Assembly (NCBI RefSeq): GCF_025371035.1
Contig: NZ_JANZXB010000017.1
Coordinates: 1 to 41,265 of the forward strand
DNA: 41,265 bases
Direction of reading: 5' to 3'
Source of the DNA: Sphingomonas sp. LC-1
Lineage (GTDB): Bacteria > Pseudomonadota > Alphaproteobacteria > Sphingomonadales > Sphingomonadaceae
Under the pieces are notes generated by a model. The model searched no databases. It was not told where the DNA came from and saw only the letters and a program-made list of their open reading frames with translations. The translations under genes were made by a program, and so were the position numbers. How positions within the stretch are numbered: position 1 is the stretch's first letter; each line of letters begins with the position of its first letter. Positions 8,322 to 17,699 of the stretch are shown one piece after another.

Positions 8322-8341
8322 CTATACCCGTTCGCTATACC
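8322..8341. repeat. Direct repeat pair CTATACC, 13-base period
   Basis: Two copies of CTATACC are separated by CGTTCG, starting 7 bases upstream of the integrase start codon. Their related pair (CTGTACC twice, same period) lies at 8473-8493. Pairs of short directly repeated sites next to int genes are typical of integrase arm-type binding sites. Confidence 0.45.
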
Positions 8342-8472
8342 TGCGGACGGTGAAGCTGGCGTAAATCCTGGATTTCCGCGCCTCGATGCGAGGATGATGA
8401 CCCCTACGGGAGGGATGTCACAGTCACAAAAAGCGCAGATTTGCGGGCTTTTTGCGTCTTGCGATCAGCCAC

Positions 8473-8493
8473 GCTGTACCTGCTTGCTGTACC
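8473..8493. repeat. Direct repeat pair GCTGTACC, 13-base period
   Basis: GCTGTACC occurs at 8473-8480 and 8486-8493, separated by TGCTT. It differs from the 8322-8341 pair by one base within the CTRTACC core and has the same spacing, so the two pairs are probably sites for one protein. Confidence 0.45.
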
Positions 8494-8773
8494 AACGCGG
8501 TTGAGTTGCACAACATAGCAAGGCTTTCGCCTGCGGCAATATCAAAGGCCATATTCCCTTTATCGTCGATGCCATTGGCGTACTGAGGGGTCATAAGCCC
8601 TTATTTGTCTGGGATTTGGCAATGTTCAACAATATATCTTGGTTAAAAAACTCCGAAAGTAGGTTCTCTTGAGATCGTTCAAATACGTCGCGGTCAATTT
8701 ACCCACATGATATTATGAGGAGATGCGAGCGGAAACTCATTTCTTCGAACCGCTATTAATTCTCGAGCAATAT

Positions 8774-10500
8774 TCAGAATATATCCTCCGCAACAAGCCA
8801 CGCGTAAGGAACAGGGTCCGATTGTTCTGGCGTGCTGCGCCATCGGCGGTGCTCCGTGAAGCGGCTCGGCGGGGCACCTTCCTCCCGTTGTGGCTCAATT
8901 CCGCGAGAATCCAGCAAAGCGATCAATTCGGCCATGACACCATCACGTTCGCGAACGAAACGCGAGGCGAAGCAGCGCCACACGGTCCAACCCGCTCGTT
9001 CCAGTATGCGTTGGCGGGCCATGTCGTACGGCCATTGATCGGGGCCGTGGTAACGGTCGCCGTCGCATTCGATCGCCAGTCGCCGGTCGTTCTCGCCCTC
9101 GACAACCAAGTCGATCCGCTTGGTACCCACCGGCACCTGCGTGTCGACGCGATAACCCCGTTCGACCAAAAGGTCGTACATTTCGATTTCGAATGGCGAC
9201 TCACAGCGGGCTCGGCGATCGGCGACCATGGCAGTGTCGCCCGCAAATGGCGCATGGAAATGCTCGATCAGGCTTCGGCGGAGTTTGTCGGCCGCACGCA
9301 AATCCTCCAACTCCACCGAGCGGACCAGCACCATCCGGTCGCGCGCTCGTGATGCGGCGACGTTGAAGCGCTGCTCATAGCCCAGGCCGGACAGGCCGCT
9401 GCTCTTCCCATCCGCGACCAGCGAAATGAACATGATGTCGCGCTCGTCGCCCTGAAAGGCTGCGGGCTCGCCGACGCGAATGTTGTGACGCAGCTGGACT
9501 TCGGAGCCCAGCACCTGCTCGATCGCTGTCATGATCGCGACGGCTTGTTCTTGGCCGAGCAACGTGGTCACGCCGATCGAGCGCTTGTGCATCGCCGGAT
9601 CGTCGGCGATGCGACCGATGGCATCGACGATACAGTCGACCTCGGGCGGATTGACCTTCCCCCGGCGATAGCCGTCCTCGACCAGAATATCGATCAGCGG
9701 CGGATCGAGCCGCTCGGACGCCGATGGCAGGCGCAGCGGTACTAGCTGGTGGCTGTAGAATTGCGCCTTGGAGTATTCGATGATCGGCCCGACGCAGCGG
9801 AAATGTTCCTTGAGCAGGATCGCTCCACCGGCAAAGACAACCGTACCCAGGTCGTATAGCGACTTTTCCTCGCGTAGCGCCGATCGATAGTCTGCGACCT
9901 GTCCACCCAGATGGCGGTCGGCCAGTTGGTTCATCCGTGCCTCTTCACGGAAACCTGCATCCGGACTGACCTGCCGATCATCGCCGACGATTAGGACTTG
10001 GCGGGCCCGTAGAAGGGCTGGAAGGGCGGCGACGGTCGATTGCGACGCTTCGTCGATCACCACCAAATCGAACAGGCCCAGTTCGGCGGGCAGCGATTCC
10101 GACACGCGGTAATGCGGCATGATCCAGCAGGGCAGGGCGTTCTTGGCGCGGTCAGCTGCGGCACGCGCATCGGCACGATAGCGACCCGCACGGATGCCGG
10201 TGCCGCGCCCCAGCTTTCGCATCGCTTGCGCATAGGAAGCGAGCGCCGTGCGAACCTGATCGCTGGCCTTCTCAGCCAGGCGGCACCAGGTGCGAAGTTC
10301 GATCGCCTCTTCATACGCGCGGCGCAACAGCGACTCCTGCTCGCCGCGCTCCTGCCCCAGCGCGCGCAGCCGATCGTGCCGATCGACCCGGCGCAGCCAG
10401 GTGGACAGCCTGCGTAGCGTCCAACGTTCGCGCCAGTCGCCCGGCGTCAGCGCGTCTTCGCTGCCTGTCACGGCCTCACTGCGTAGTCGCTCCGCCCAAC
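8774..10500 (-). pseudogene. SF1 helicase C-terminal half with nuclease-like tail (frameshifted from 10468-13299)
   Basis: Second half of a DNA2/UPF1-type helicase. It contains the Walker B-type segment FDLVVIDEASQS, motif III-like VLIVGDDRQVSPD, and the late motifs AAFQGDERDIMFISLV and RFNVAASRARDRMVLV. The last ~130 residues (ESPFEIEMYDLLVERGYRVD, then RIDLVVEG...LAIECDGD) match the Vsr/DUF559-type endonuclease fold, with Asp, Glu and Asp in the expected positions. It has no start codon of its own at the break. Its frame joins that of the N-terminal half if one base is added near 10498-10500 (reading GTT TGG GCG on the minus strand). The combined protein would be about 1,500 residues. Confidence 0.75.
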
Positions 10501-13299
10501 CGGTGCGCCGTTTTCGGCGATCAGCGCGGTCAGATCGCGGATCGTCGCGAAGCTGGGGATCAGTGCACGCAGCACCGCCACCTCGCTCAGCGCCGCGTGC
10601 CACCGACGTTCGAGCAGATGAGCGTCGATGCCCTGCTGTCCGACCATGTCCTGCAGTATGGCAAGTATCTCATCACCGATGGCGCCGCCAATGGTGCGCG
10701 CCAGCGTCACCAGTCGGTCGCGCTCCTGTTCGGCGGCGGATAGGCGGAATACCAGCAGATGCTGGTCACACAGCATGATCAGCGCCTCGGTCGCGGCATC
10801 GTCGCCGGTCAGCGGGCGTCGCCATCCGGGCAGGACTGTCCGAACGCCATCGGCCAATGCCCGCTCTTCGTGCGCCAATGTGCGAAGGGCGGCGATGTGT
10901 GCAAGCTGCCGCCGCATGGCTTCGGCAGCGGCTGGCTCTTGCCCGGCCACCGGATCAACTCCGGCAAGCGGTCCCGCATGGTTCCACGCCGCCGCCAGCC
11001 GGATCGCCCGATCGCAGAGCGCGAGATAGCGATGAACCTCGGCCCATTCGCTGGCATCAGCGGGTGCGCGGCCCGAAAGCCGGACGGTGGCGACCTGCGT
11101 CTTGAGCTGTCGCGCGAACAGGCTCTGAAACAGGCCGAGATCCTCACCCGCCGCCGATCGACCAACGGTCTCGCGGAAAGCAGTATCGGTGAGGGCGTCA
11201 TCGGGCAAAATAACTGGGCGGACTAGAAAGTGCCGCGCCTCGGCAGCAACCTGCCCGGCTTCCTCTGCCAATCCGTCGAGGGCGACCAGCGCGGCATCGT
11301 CGGCATCGGCTAACCAGCGGTCGCGTACGGTGGCCGACCAGGCAAAACCGCCCGCCATCGCCTGCCGCCGAAGGGTAATCAGAGCCTCGGCCTGCGCGTG
11401 CAAGGTGGCGACGGCCTCGGCACCGATCTGTCGTCCCAGTGCCTGATCGCCCCCGGTGCGTTCACCAAGCGCGCGGGCCTCGACCAGATCACGGTGTATC
11501 GCGCCAATCGCCGTCGCATCGGGCAGGTCGCCGGGCGGCGGCGGCTGGTCGAGCAGCGCGATCCGTTCGCCCGCTTCCTTGCGTGCCGCGCGCAGCCGGA
11601 TGATCGCGGCATCGTCGAACTCGGGTTCGTGCGAGGCGATGATGTCGATCGCATCGGGCAGCCAATCCGCCAGTTCTCCCGCCGCAATCACGCGTCGTGC
11701 GGCATCGGCGGGTTCGATCGCTGCACCGTCAATGGTCGCACCGGTCATGGCCTGTCGACCGATATCCTCCACCTGCCGGTCGATGGTGGCGAGCTGGCGA
11801 TGGATCGCTTCGATCCGGGCATCGAGCACCGCGATCTGCTGCGCCGTCTCCGTCGGGCGAGTGCGGTGCAGCCGGTCGGCAATGATGTCGACGGATTCCT
11901 GGAACTGCTTCAGTCCGTCGCGATCGCTGTCGAGAAGGCTGACAGCAAGCGGGCGGACGGCGGCGGGCAGCTTGTCGCGCAGGACCTTCAGCGCGGGTGC
12001 CTTTTGCGAGGTGACCAACACCCGTTTGCCGAGCGCGAGATAGTGACTGATGATGTTCGCGATGGTGTGGGTTTTGCCGGTGCCCGGCGGCCCCTGCACG
12101 ACCACCCCTGGTCGAGTAGCAAGGCGCTGGATCACTTCCACCTGTTCGCGATTGAACGGCATAGGGAAGAACAGGTCATGGCCCGATCCGTCCGAGGATG
12201 TGACACCTGGAACCGTCGAGACGCCGCGATAGCTGGGATAGGCCTCCGTCGTCGCGCTGTCGGCGGGAGGTTGCAACAGGACACGGACGGCGGGGGGCAG
12301 AGCTTCCGGATTATCGATCGTGACAAGGGCAGCCTTGAACCGACGCAGATCGTCCATCAACTGTGTCGCCTGCCGCGTGCGTTCGATCAGGACCCAGCCA
12401 CCATCGACCTGCAGCGTCTCTCCGGTCGGTGGGTGGCGTTCGCCGAGATCGGGCAGATAATGCCCGTCGGGATCGAGCAGCGCGACCGCCCGGCGTAGCG
12501 GCGGTGCAAAGCTTTCAGCATCGAAAGGCGATAGGCCTTCGCCCTCCATCGCGTCGAGATAGCGCTGCGTGCCTGCTTGCCACTCATCGACCGAGGGCGC
12601 GTCGAGTGCGTCGAGCGGGGCAGTCTCGATTCCCGATGGGGCTTCACTGCGCGGTCGAATGTCGATCCGGTGGGTAACCTCGTCCAGCGTGAGTTCGACC
12701 GGGACGGTGAGCAGTGGGTGATGCAGCCGTCCGAATGGCCGGGTCCAGCGTGCGACGCCGATGCCCCATACCAGTTCAACCGGCTGCTCCGACCCGCCGT
12801 CCAGCGTCTGGCGAAGTGCGAACAGGCTGTTGTAGAGGTCGATCGCTTGGCGGCGGGGCCGTTCTTCCAGCGCCCAGGCGGACCAGATTTCGCGTTTGTA
12901 GCCCTCCAGTGCCGCGTTCAAACGCGCAGCTTCAGGGTGATCGATCAGCGCCAAGCCGGGCGTTTCGATCCCGTCGCGTAGCGCGTCGTCGAGCATCTCT
13001 CGAGGCAGTTCGCGGCGCAGACTTGGCACCTGCGCGACATCGTCGCGCAGGTCGATCCAGCGCCGCAATTCTGGGTCGCTTGGCACCGGTGGCAGGCGGC
13101 GGACGAGGCGGTCGACACTCAACCAGCGATGATCGTCGCCGTCGCGCACATTGACCAAGACGCCGGGAAGAAGGATGATATCCTCACCCGATCGCCGAAA
13201 CGCACGATAGTCCGCCATGTCGCTGACCGTGCGCAATCGATCTCGTTCGGTTGCCTCGACATATTCGATCAGTGCCGTCAAGCGATCCCGCTCGATCAT
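10468..13299 (-). CDS. SF1 helicase N-terminal half (Walker A), broken by a frameshift
   Basis: First half (943 codons as read) of a large superfamily 1 DNA/RNA helicase. Residues 1-380 form an N-terminal region without catalytic motifs. The Q-motif-like FNREQVEVIQRL is followed by Walker A GPPGTGKT (about 403-410), then motif Ia (KRVLVTSQKAPALKVL) and a long alpha-helical insertion. The last residues (APVGRSDYAVRP) are out of register: the conserved protein continues in the other frame as WAERLRSEAVTGSED. A single missing base near 10498 explains this; it may be a real mutation or an assembly error. The gene is divergent from terZ with 184 bases between starts. Helicase-nuclease genes are known companions of Ter clusters, so a role in DNA processing during the Ter response is inferred. 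Confidence 0.75.
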   Translation of the reverse strand: MIERDRLTALIEYVEATERDRLRTVSDMADYRAFRRSGEDIILLPGVLVNVRDGDDHRWLSVDRLVRRLPPVPSDPELRRWIDLRDDVAQVPSLRRELPREMLDDALRDGIETPGLALIDHPEAARLNAALEGYKREIWSAWALEERPRRQAIDLYNSLFALRQTLDGGSEQPVELVWGIGVARWTRPFGRLHHPLLTVPVELTLDEVTHRIDIRPRSEAPSGIETAPLDALDAPSVDEWQAGTQRYLDAMEGEGLSPFDAESFAPPLRRAVALLDPDGHYLPDLGERHPPTGETLQVDGGWVLIERTRQATQLMDDLRRFKAALVTIDNPEALPPAVRVLLQPPADSATTEAYPSYRGVSTVPGVTSSDGSGHDLFFPMPFNREQVEVIQRLATRPGVVVQGPPGTGKTHTIANIISHYLALGKRVLVTSQKAPALKVLRDKLPAAVRPLAVSLLDSDRDGLKQFQESVDIIADRLHRTRPTETAQQIAVLDARIEAIHRQLATIDRQVEDIGRQAMTGATIDGAAIEPADAARRVIAAGELADWLPDAIDIIASHEPEFDDAAIIRLRAARKEAGERIALLDQPPPPGDLPDATAIGAIHRDLVEARALGERTGGDQALGRQIGAEAVATLHAQAEALITLRRQAMAGGFAWSATVRDRWLADADDAALVALDGLAEEAGQVAAEARHFLVRPVILPDDALTDTAFRETVGRSAAGEDLGLFQSLFARQLKTQVATVRLSGRAPADASEWAEVHRYLALCDRAIRLAAAWNHAGPLAGVDPVAGQEPAAAEAMRRQLAHIAALRTLAHEERALADGVRTVLPGWRRPLTGDDAATEALIMLCDQHLLVFRLSAAEQERDRLVTLARTIGGAIGDEILAILQDMVGQQGIDAHLLERRWHAALSEVAVLRALIPSFATIRDLTALIAENGAPVGRSDYAVRP

Positions 13300-13483
13300 A
13301 AACCCCCGTCGCCTTTGCTCGATGTCATCCCACCTTCACATGCCAAGCATAGAAAGATGAAGGGGCATTGGTCATCTTTTTTGCATTGAACAAAATGGAT
13401 GAAAAAATTCGGGCGGTTGCGACCTTGACCTTGTGTCACTGTTCGCGCCACCATTGGTACATCTAACGGGGCGATGATCGTAT
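13300..13483. promoter_or_regulatory. Divergent helicase/ter promoter region with hairpin
   Basis: The region between two divergent starts should hold both promoters. It contains the hairpin AAAGATGA (13353-13360) / TCATCTTT (13372-13379) with an 11-base loop and a short T-run, which could be an operator or a short terminator. TTGACC at 13425-13430 is a possible -35 for the ter operon, but no good -10 follows at the normal distance. Confidence 0.35.
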
Positions 13484-14062
13484 ATGGTTAGCTTGCAAAA
13501 GGGACAGACGGTTTCGCTCGCGAAGTCCGATGGTGGCAGCCTGACCAAGGTTGCGATGGGACTGGGCTGGGATGTCCGCAAGGGTAAGGGGCTGTTCGGA
13601 ATGTTCAGCGGTGGTGGGGATATCGATCTCGATGCCTCATGCCTGCTGTTCGACGGCAACCGCCGCATGATCGACGAGGTCTGGTTCCGCCAATTGTCGA
13701 GCAAGGACGGCAGCATCGTCCATAGCGGCGACAACCGGACCGGTGCTGGCGATGGCGATGACGAGACGATCAATGTCGATCTGTCTCGCGTTCCATCCTC
13801 GGTTCAGACTTTGATCTTCACGGTCAACAGCTTTCAGGGCGACAGCTTCGAGCGGATCGCCAATGCCTATTGCCGGTTGGTCGACCTGACCACGGGACGC
13901 GAGATGGCGCGCTACGACCTGACGGGGGAGGGCAGCCATACCGGCCAGGTGATGGCCAAACTGACCCGCAACGGCCAGGGCTGGGACATGAAGGCGCTGG
14001 GCGAGAAGACGATAGGGCGCACGTTCCACGACATGAGTTCCGCGATCAACGCTGTTCTCTGA
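13484..14062 (+). CDS. terZ: TerZ, TerD-family calcium-binding stress protein
   Basis: A 192-residue TerD-domain protein. It matches TerZ rather than TerD/E because of the insertion GKGLFGMFSGGGDIDLDAS, the IDEVWFRQLSSKDGSIVHSG stretch, TVNSFQGDSF, NAYCRLVD and the C-terminal GRTFHDM. The Ca2+-binding acidic loop GDNRTGAGDGDDE is intact. TerD-family proteins are cytoplasmic, often peripheral to the membrane, and respond to tellurite, phage and other stresses. It is the first gene of the ter operon; terA follows 29 bases downstream. The start is the ATG at 13484; no strong Shine-Dalgarno sequence is seen. Confidence 0.85.
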   Translation: MVSLQKGQTVSLAKSDGGSLTKVAMGLGWDVRKGKGLFGMFSGGGDIDLDASCLLFDGNRRMIDEVWFRQLSSKDGSIVHSGDNRTGAGDGDDETINVDLSRVPSSVQTLIFTVNSFQGDSFERIANAYCRLVDLTTGREMARYDLTGEGSHTGQVMAKLTRNGQGWDMKALGEKTIGRTFHDMSSAINAVL

Positions 14063-14091
14063 ACCATCGTCCAGGCGGGGAATTGCGGGGC

Positions 14092-15270
14092 ATGACCGAG
14101 CTTCAACAGGGCGGCAACACGCCTGTCACCGGCAGCCAGATGTCTGTCGGCTTTTCGTGGGCGATACCATCGGGGCGCGATGTCGAGGCGGATGCGTCTG
14201 CTTATCTGCTGACCGCAAGCGGTAAGGTTCGCGGCGATGCAGACATGGTTTTCTACAACCAGCCTGATGGTGCGGCTGGCGCGGTGCGCTTCGGGGATCG
14301 TACCGGACCGCGCGGTGGCTTCACCGTCGATCTGGCGCAGTTGCCCGTCGAGCTAGAGCGCATTGTTTTCTGTGTGACGATTCACGAGGCGCAGGCCAAG
14401 GGACAGACATTGGCGCTGCTCGCCGATGCCGAAATCTCCGTGACCCCGGCGGGCGGCGGCGACACGATACGCTATCGGCCGATGCTGGCTGGAGCGACCG
14501 AAGCGGCGATGGCGTTGGGTGAGCTCTATCGGCGGGGTGACCAGTGGAAGTTTCGCGCCGTGGGGCAGGGGTTCAATGGCGGTCTGGCGCCCTTGGCGCG
14601 CTCCTTTGGGATCGAGGTGGCCGAGGACGCCGCTCCGCCGCCTGCGCCTCCGCCACCCCCGCCGGCATCACCTGTCCGTCTGAGCAAAGTTACGCTCGAC
14701 AAGCCTGGTCAGACGGTCAGCCTGGAGAAGAAGGGCAGCCATTTCGGCGAGATCGTCGTCAACCTGAACTGGTCGCGCGGGCGCAAAGCGTTTTTCGGTG
14801 GCAGCACTGCGATCGATCTGGATTTGGGGTGCCTGTTCGAACTGACCAACGGTCGCAAGGGCGTGGTGCAGGCGCTGGGACGGGCATTCGGTGGTTTCGA
14901 TCAGGCCCCCTATATTGCCCTGTCTGGTGACGATCGCACCGGTGATATCTCTCAGGGGGAGACGATGCGCATCAATGGTGCCCATTGGTCGGACCTGCGT
15001 CGCATCATCGTCTTCGCCAATATCTATGACGGTGTCCCGAACTGGCAGCAGACCGACGGCGTGGTGACGGTCACCATGCCGGACCAGCCGCCGATCGAAG
15101 TCCGCATGACCGAGGGGCGCAATGACCGTCGTCTGTGCGGCATCGTTCTGATCGAGAATGACGGCGGGCGGCTGAAGGCGACGCGGATCGTCGAATATGT
15201 TCGCGACCAGCAGGTGCTCGACGAACGTTTTGACTGGGGCCTTCGCTGGGTCGCGGGCAGCAAGGACTAA
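14092..15270 (+). CDS. terA: TerA-like protein with two TerD-type domains
   Basis: A 392-residue protein with an N-terminal TerD-like domain ([45 protein letters not shown]), a proline-rich linker (about residues 184-198) and a second, divergent TerD-like domain (QTVSLEKKG, IDLDLGCLFELTNG, IALSGDDRTGDISQGE, IIVFANIYDG). This layout is that of TerA. The N-terminal domain has lost much of the acidic Ca2+ loop, while the second keeps GDDRTGDISQGE. It has a good Shine-Dalgarno context (GGCGGGG and GCGGGG) before the ATG at 14092. Its position between terZ and a TerC-type membrane gene matches canonical ter order, except that terB is missing. Confidence 0.8.
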   Translation: MTELQQGGNTPVTGSQMSVGFSWAIPSGRDVEADASAYLLTASGKVRGDADMVFYNQPDGAAGAVRFGDRTGPRGGFTVDLAQLPVELERIVFCVTIHEAQAKGQTLALLADAEISVTPAGGGDTIRYRPMLAGATEAAMALGELYRRGDQWKFRAVGQGFNGGLAPLARSFGIEVAEDAAPPPAPPPPPPASPVRLSKVTLDKPGQTVSLEKKGSHFGEIVVNLNWSRGRKAFFGGSTAIDLDLGCLFELTNGRKGVVQALGRAFGGFDQAPYIALSGDDRTGDISQGETMRINGAHWSDLRRIIVFANIYDGVPNWQQTDGVVTVTMPDQPPIEVRMTEGRNDRRLCGIVLIENDGGRLKATRIVEYVRDQQVLDERFDWGLRWVAGSKD

Positions 15271-15307
15271 GGCCGTCCCACCATGGTCGACGGCATACGG
15301 GGGAAGA

Positions 15308-16420
15308 ATGTTTAAATATTTCAAAGGATCGTTCGTGTTCGCGGCGATCTGTCTCGCGATCGGGGCTTGGATCGGCTGGACGCTGACGCACGATCTTGCA
15401 GGTACGCTTGGCATCCTGTGGATCGTGTTGGTGCTCGGTGTCCTGGAAGTTTCGCTGTCGTTCGACAATGCGGTGGTCAATGCCACCGTGCTGCGCGACA
15501 TGACGCCGGTCTGGCAACGTCGCTTTCTGACCTGGGGAATCATCATCGCGGTGTTCGGGATGCGCATCCTGTTCCCGCTGGTCATCGTCGCGATCGCGGC
15601 ACGCCTGGGGCCGATCGACGCGGTGGTGCTCGCGGCGACCGACCCCGTCGCCTATGAACGGATCATCACCGGCGCGCATGTCGGCATCTCGGGCTTCGGT
15701 GGCGCGTTCCTGGCGATGGTCGGGCTGACCTTCTTCCTCGATGAGGAAAAGGATTCGCATTGGATTGGCCTGATCGAGCGGCCTTTTGCCGGTCTCTCGC
15801 GGATTTCGGGGCTGGCGATCGGCATCGTGCTGCTGGCGCTCTATGGCATCTCGCGCGCCATTCCTGCGGAGGAGGCGATGACCTTCCTGACCGCCGGGAT
15901 TTTCGGCCTGCTTGCCTATATCGCGGTGCAGGCGGTCGGTGCGATCCTGGAAAAAGACGACGAGGAACCCACCTCGGGCAATGCGGCAGCGACGGTCGCG
16001 GTGGCCAAGTCCGGCCTGGCGGCGTTCCTATATCTCGAAGTGCTGGACGCCAGCTTCTCGTTCGACGGGGTGATCGGTGCGTTTGCGCTGTCGAACAACC
16101 TGTTCATCATCGCACTCGGGCTGGGTATCGGTGCCATGTTCGTCCGGTCGATGACGGTTATGCTGGTCGATAAGGGAACGCTGACCGAATATCGCTACCT
16201 GGAACACGGCGCATTCTACGCCATCATCGCGCTGGCCGCGATCATGCTGATCTCGGTCCGGGTTGAAGTGCCCGAAACCGTGACCGGCCTGATCGGCGCG
16301 GCGTTTATCGGCATGGCGTTGTTCGCATCGGTTCGCGCCAATCGGCGGGAAGGCGATGGCGATGTGGCGCTGGAGGATGCGGTGCCGGTCGCGCCGACCG
16401 GCGAACGCCTGTCCATCTGA
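15308..16420 (+). CDS. DUF475 (TerC/Alx-related) integral membrane protein
   Basis: A 370-residue polytopic membrane protein with about nine hydrophobic segments. The paired acidic membrane motifs [16 protein letters not shown] and [20 protein letters not shown] resemble the E..xSxDN signatures of TerC, and the overall pattern is that of DUF475, which replaces TerC in many ter clusters. The acidic residues inside membrane helices suggest metal-ion transport or sensing (TerC/Alx relatives handle Mn2+/Ca2+). It starts at the ATG at 15308 after GGGGGAAG. It lies between terA and terD, so it is very likely the membrane anchor for the soluble TerD proteins. Confidence 0.8.
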   Translation: MFKYFKGSFVFAAICLAIGAWIGWTLTHDLAGTLGILWIVLVLGVLEVSLSFDNAVVNATVLRDMTPVWQRRFLTWGIIIAVFGMRILFPLVIVAIAARLGPIDAVVLAATDPVAYERIITGAHVGISGFGGAFLAMVGLTFFLDEEKDSHWIGLIERPFAGLSRISGLAIGIVLLALYGISRAIPAEEAMTFLTAGIFGLLAYIAVQAVGAILEKDDEEPTSGNAAATVAVAKSGLAAFLYLEVLDASFSFDGVIGAFALSNNLFIIALGLGIGAMFVRSMTVMLVDKGTLTEYRYLEHGAFYAIIALAAIMLISVRVEVPETVTGLIGAAFIGMALFASVRANRREGDGDVALEDAVPVAPTGERLSI

Positions 16421-16446
16421 ACGATCAAGAGAGAGGAAGCACATCC

Positions 16447-17025
16447 ATGTCAGTCAGTCTGGCCAAGGGCGGCAATGTCAGCCTGTCAAAGGAAGAACCC
16501 GGCCTCACCCACATCTTGATCGGTCTGGGCTGGGACACGCGGACCAAGGACGGCACCGATTTCGACCTGGACGCCAGCGCCTTCCTGCTGGGTGCAGGCG
16601 ACAAGGTTCGCGGGGATTCCGATTTCATCTTCTACAACAACCTGCGCTCGTCCGACGGCTCGGTCGAGCATACCGGCGACAACCGCACCGGCGAGGGGGA
16701 TGGTGATGACGAGGCGCTGAAGGTCGAACTGGGCAAGGTGCCCGCCGATGTCCAGAAAATCGCGGTCAGCGTCACCATTCATGAGGGCGAGGCACGGCGC
16801 CAGAGCTTCGGCATGGTGTCCAACGCATTCATCCGGGTCGTCAATGATGTCACCGGTCGCGAGATCGCGCGTTATGACCTGTCCGAGGATGCCTCGACCG
16901 AGACGGCGATGATCTTCGGTGAAGTCTATCGCCATAATGGCGAGTGGAAATTCCGCGCTGTCGGCCAGGGTTTCAAGGGCGGCCTGGCTCCCATGGCCCG
17001 CAATTATGGCGTCAATGTCGGCTGA
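16447..17025 (+). CDS. terD: TerD, calcium-binding stress protein
   Basis: A 192-residue TerD-family protein opening [19 protein letters not shown]. The domain carries [19 protein letters not shown], the [18 protein letters not shown] strand, the complete Ca2+ loop [19 protein letters not shown] and the C-terminal [18 protein letters not shown]. Length and sequence correspond to TerD of enterobacterial ter operons (192 residues). A Shine-Dalgarno GAGAGGAAG precedes the ATG. It is closely related to the next gene, indicating an old tandem duplication. Confidence 0.9.
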   Translation: MSVSLAKGGNVSLSKEEPGLTHILIGLGWDTRTKDGTDFDLDASAFLLGAGDKVRGDSDFIFYNNLRSSDGSVEHTGDNRTGEGDGDDEALKVELGKVPADVQKIAVSVTIHEGEARRQSFGMVSNAFIRVVNDVTGREIARYDLSEDASTETAMIFGEVYRHNGEWKFRAVGQGFKGGLAPMARNYGVNVG

Positions 17026-17052
17026 TCGCCGACCCTATCGAGGATAGCAAAA

Positions 17053-17628
17053 ATGGCAGTTTCTCTCTCCAAGGGCGGCAATGTCAGCCTGAGCAAGGAA
17101 GCACCGGGCCTGCGCGGCGTGCGTGTCGGGCTGGGCTGGGACACGCGGGTGACCGATGGCAGCGCGTTCGATCTCGATGCCAGCGTCTTCCTGCTGAACG
17201 AAGGTGGCCGGGTGCGCTCGGACGCGGATTTCATCTTCTACAACAACAAGAACGGCGCGAACGGCGCAGTCGTCCACCAGGGTGACAACCTGACCGGCGA
17301 GGGCAGCGGCGACGACGAAGTCGTGGTCGTCGGCCTCGATCAGCTTCCCGCCGACATCCAGAAGCTCAGCTTCGCGGTGACGATCCACGAAGCCGAGGGG
17401 CGTCGCCAGAATTTCGGCATGGTGTCCAACGCCTATATCCGGGTGGTCAACGCGGACGGCGGCACGGAGATCGCGCGCTACGATCTGTCGGAAGACGCCT
17501 CGACCGAGACGGCGATGATCTTCGGCGACCTGTATCGCCACAATGGCGAGTGGAAGTTCAAGGCGATCGGCCAAGGCTTCGCCGGTGGTCTGGGGCCGCT
17601 TGCCCAGTCGCTCGGCGTCAATATCTGA
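17053..17628 (+). CDS. terE: TerE, calcium-binding stress protein
   Basis: A 191-residue TerD-family protein beginning [38 protein letters not shown], the acidic loop [34 protein letters not shown] and the final [19 protein letters not shown] match TerE. One aspartate of the canonical GEGDGDDE loop is replaced by Ser (GEGSGDDE), which may weaken one Ca2+ site. It follows terD by 27 bases. A strong hairpin begins 6 bases after its stop codon. Confidence 0.9.
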   Translation: MAVSLSKGGNVSLSKEAPGLRGVRVGLGWDTRVTDGSAFDLDASVFLLNEGGRVRSDADFIFYNNKNGANGAVVHQGDNLTGEGSGDDEVVVVGLDQLPADIQKLSFAVTIHEAEGRRQNFGMVSNAYIRVVNADGGTEIARYDLSEDASTETAMIFGDLYRHNGEWKFKAIGQGFAGGLGPLAQSLGVNI

Positions 17629-17633
17629 TGACG

Positions 17634-17662
17634 CGATCCCGCCGGGGAAACCGGCGGGATCG
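17634..17662 (+). terminator. Intra-operon hairpin after terE
   Basis: A perfect 12-bp stem, CGATCCCGCCGG / CCGGCGGGATCG, with the 5-base loop GGAAA. It lies between the Ter structural genes and the enzyme genes and has no T-run, so it is more likely a partial terminator or mRNA-stabilising hairpin that sets different levels for the two halves of the operon. Confidence 0.6.
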
Positions 17663-17699
17663 GCTAGTTGTGGCCGTTCATTCGGGACATTCTCACCTC

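Larger units (their letters stand above)
8316..8773. other. Gene-free, AT-richer region with integrase-arm-like repeats and a hairpin
   Basis: This 458-base stretch upstream of the integrase has no supported gene. It holds two pairs of related direct repeats, each with a 13-base period: CTATACC at 8322-8328 and 8335-8341, and GCTGTACC at 8473-8480 and 8486-8493. It also has a hairpin, CAAAAAGC (8427-8434) with GCTTTTTG (8447-8454), which could terminate transcription in either direction. Bases from about 8580 to 8773 are clearly more AT-rich than the flanking genes. The position and spacing suggest an attachment-site region, but no core duplication could be identified. Confidence 0.45.

Noticed and set aside
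8723-9352. 209-codon plus-strand open frame
   Set aside because: It lies antisense to the conserved helicase nuclease end and has no family motif.
11398-12498. 366-codon plus-strand open frame opposite the helicase
   Set aside because: Antisense to Walker A-containing conserved protein; long because of GC bias.
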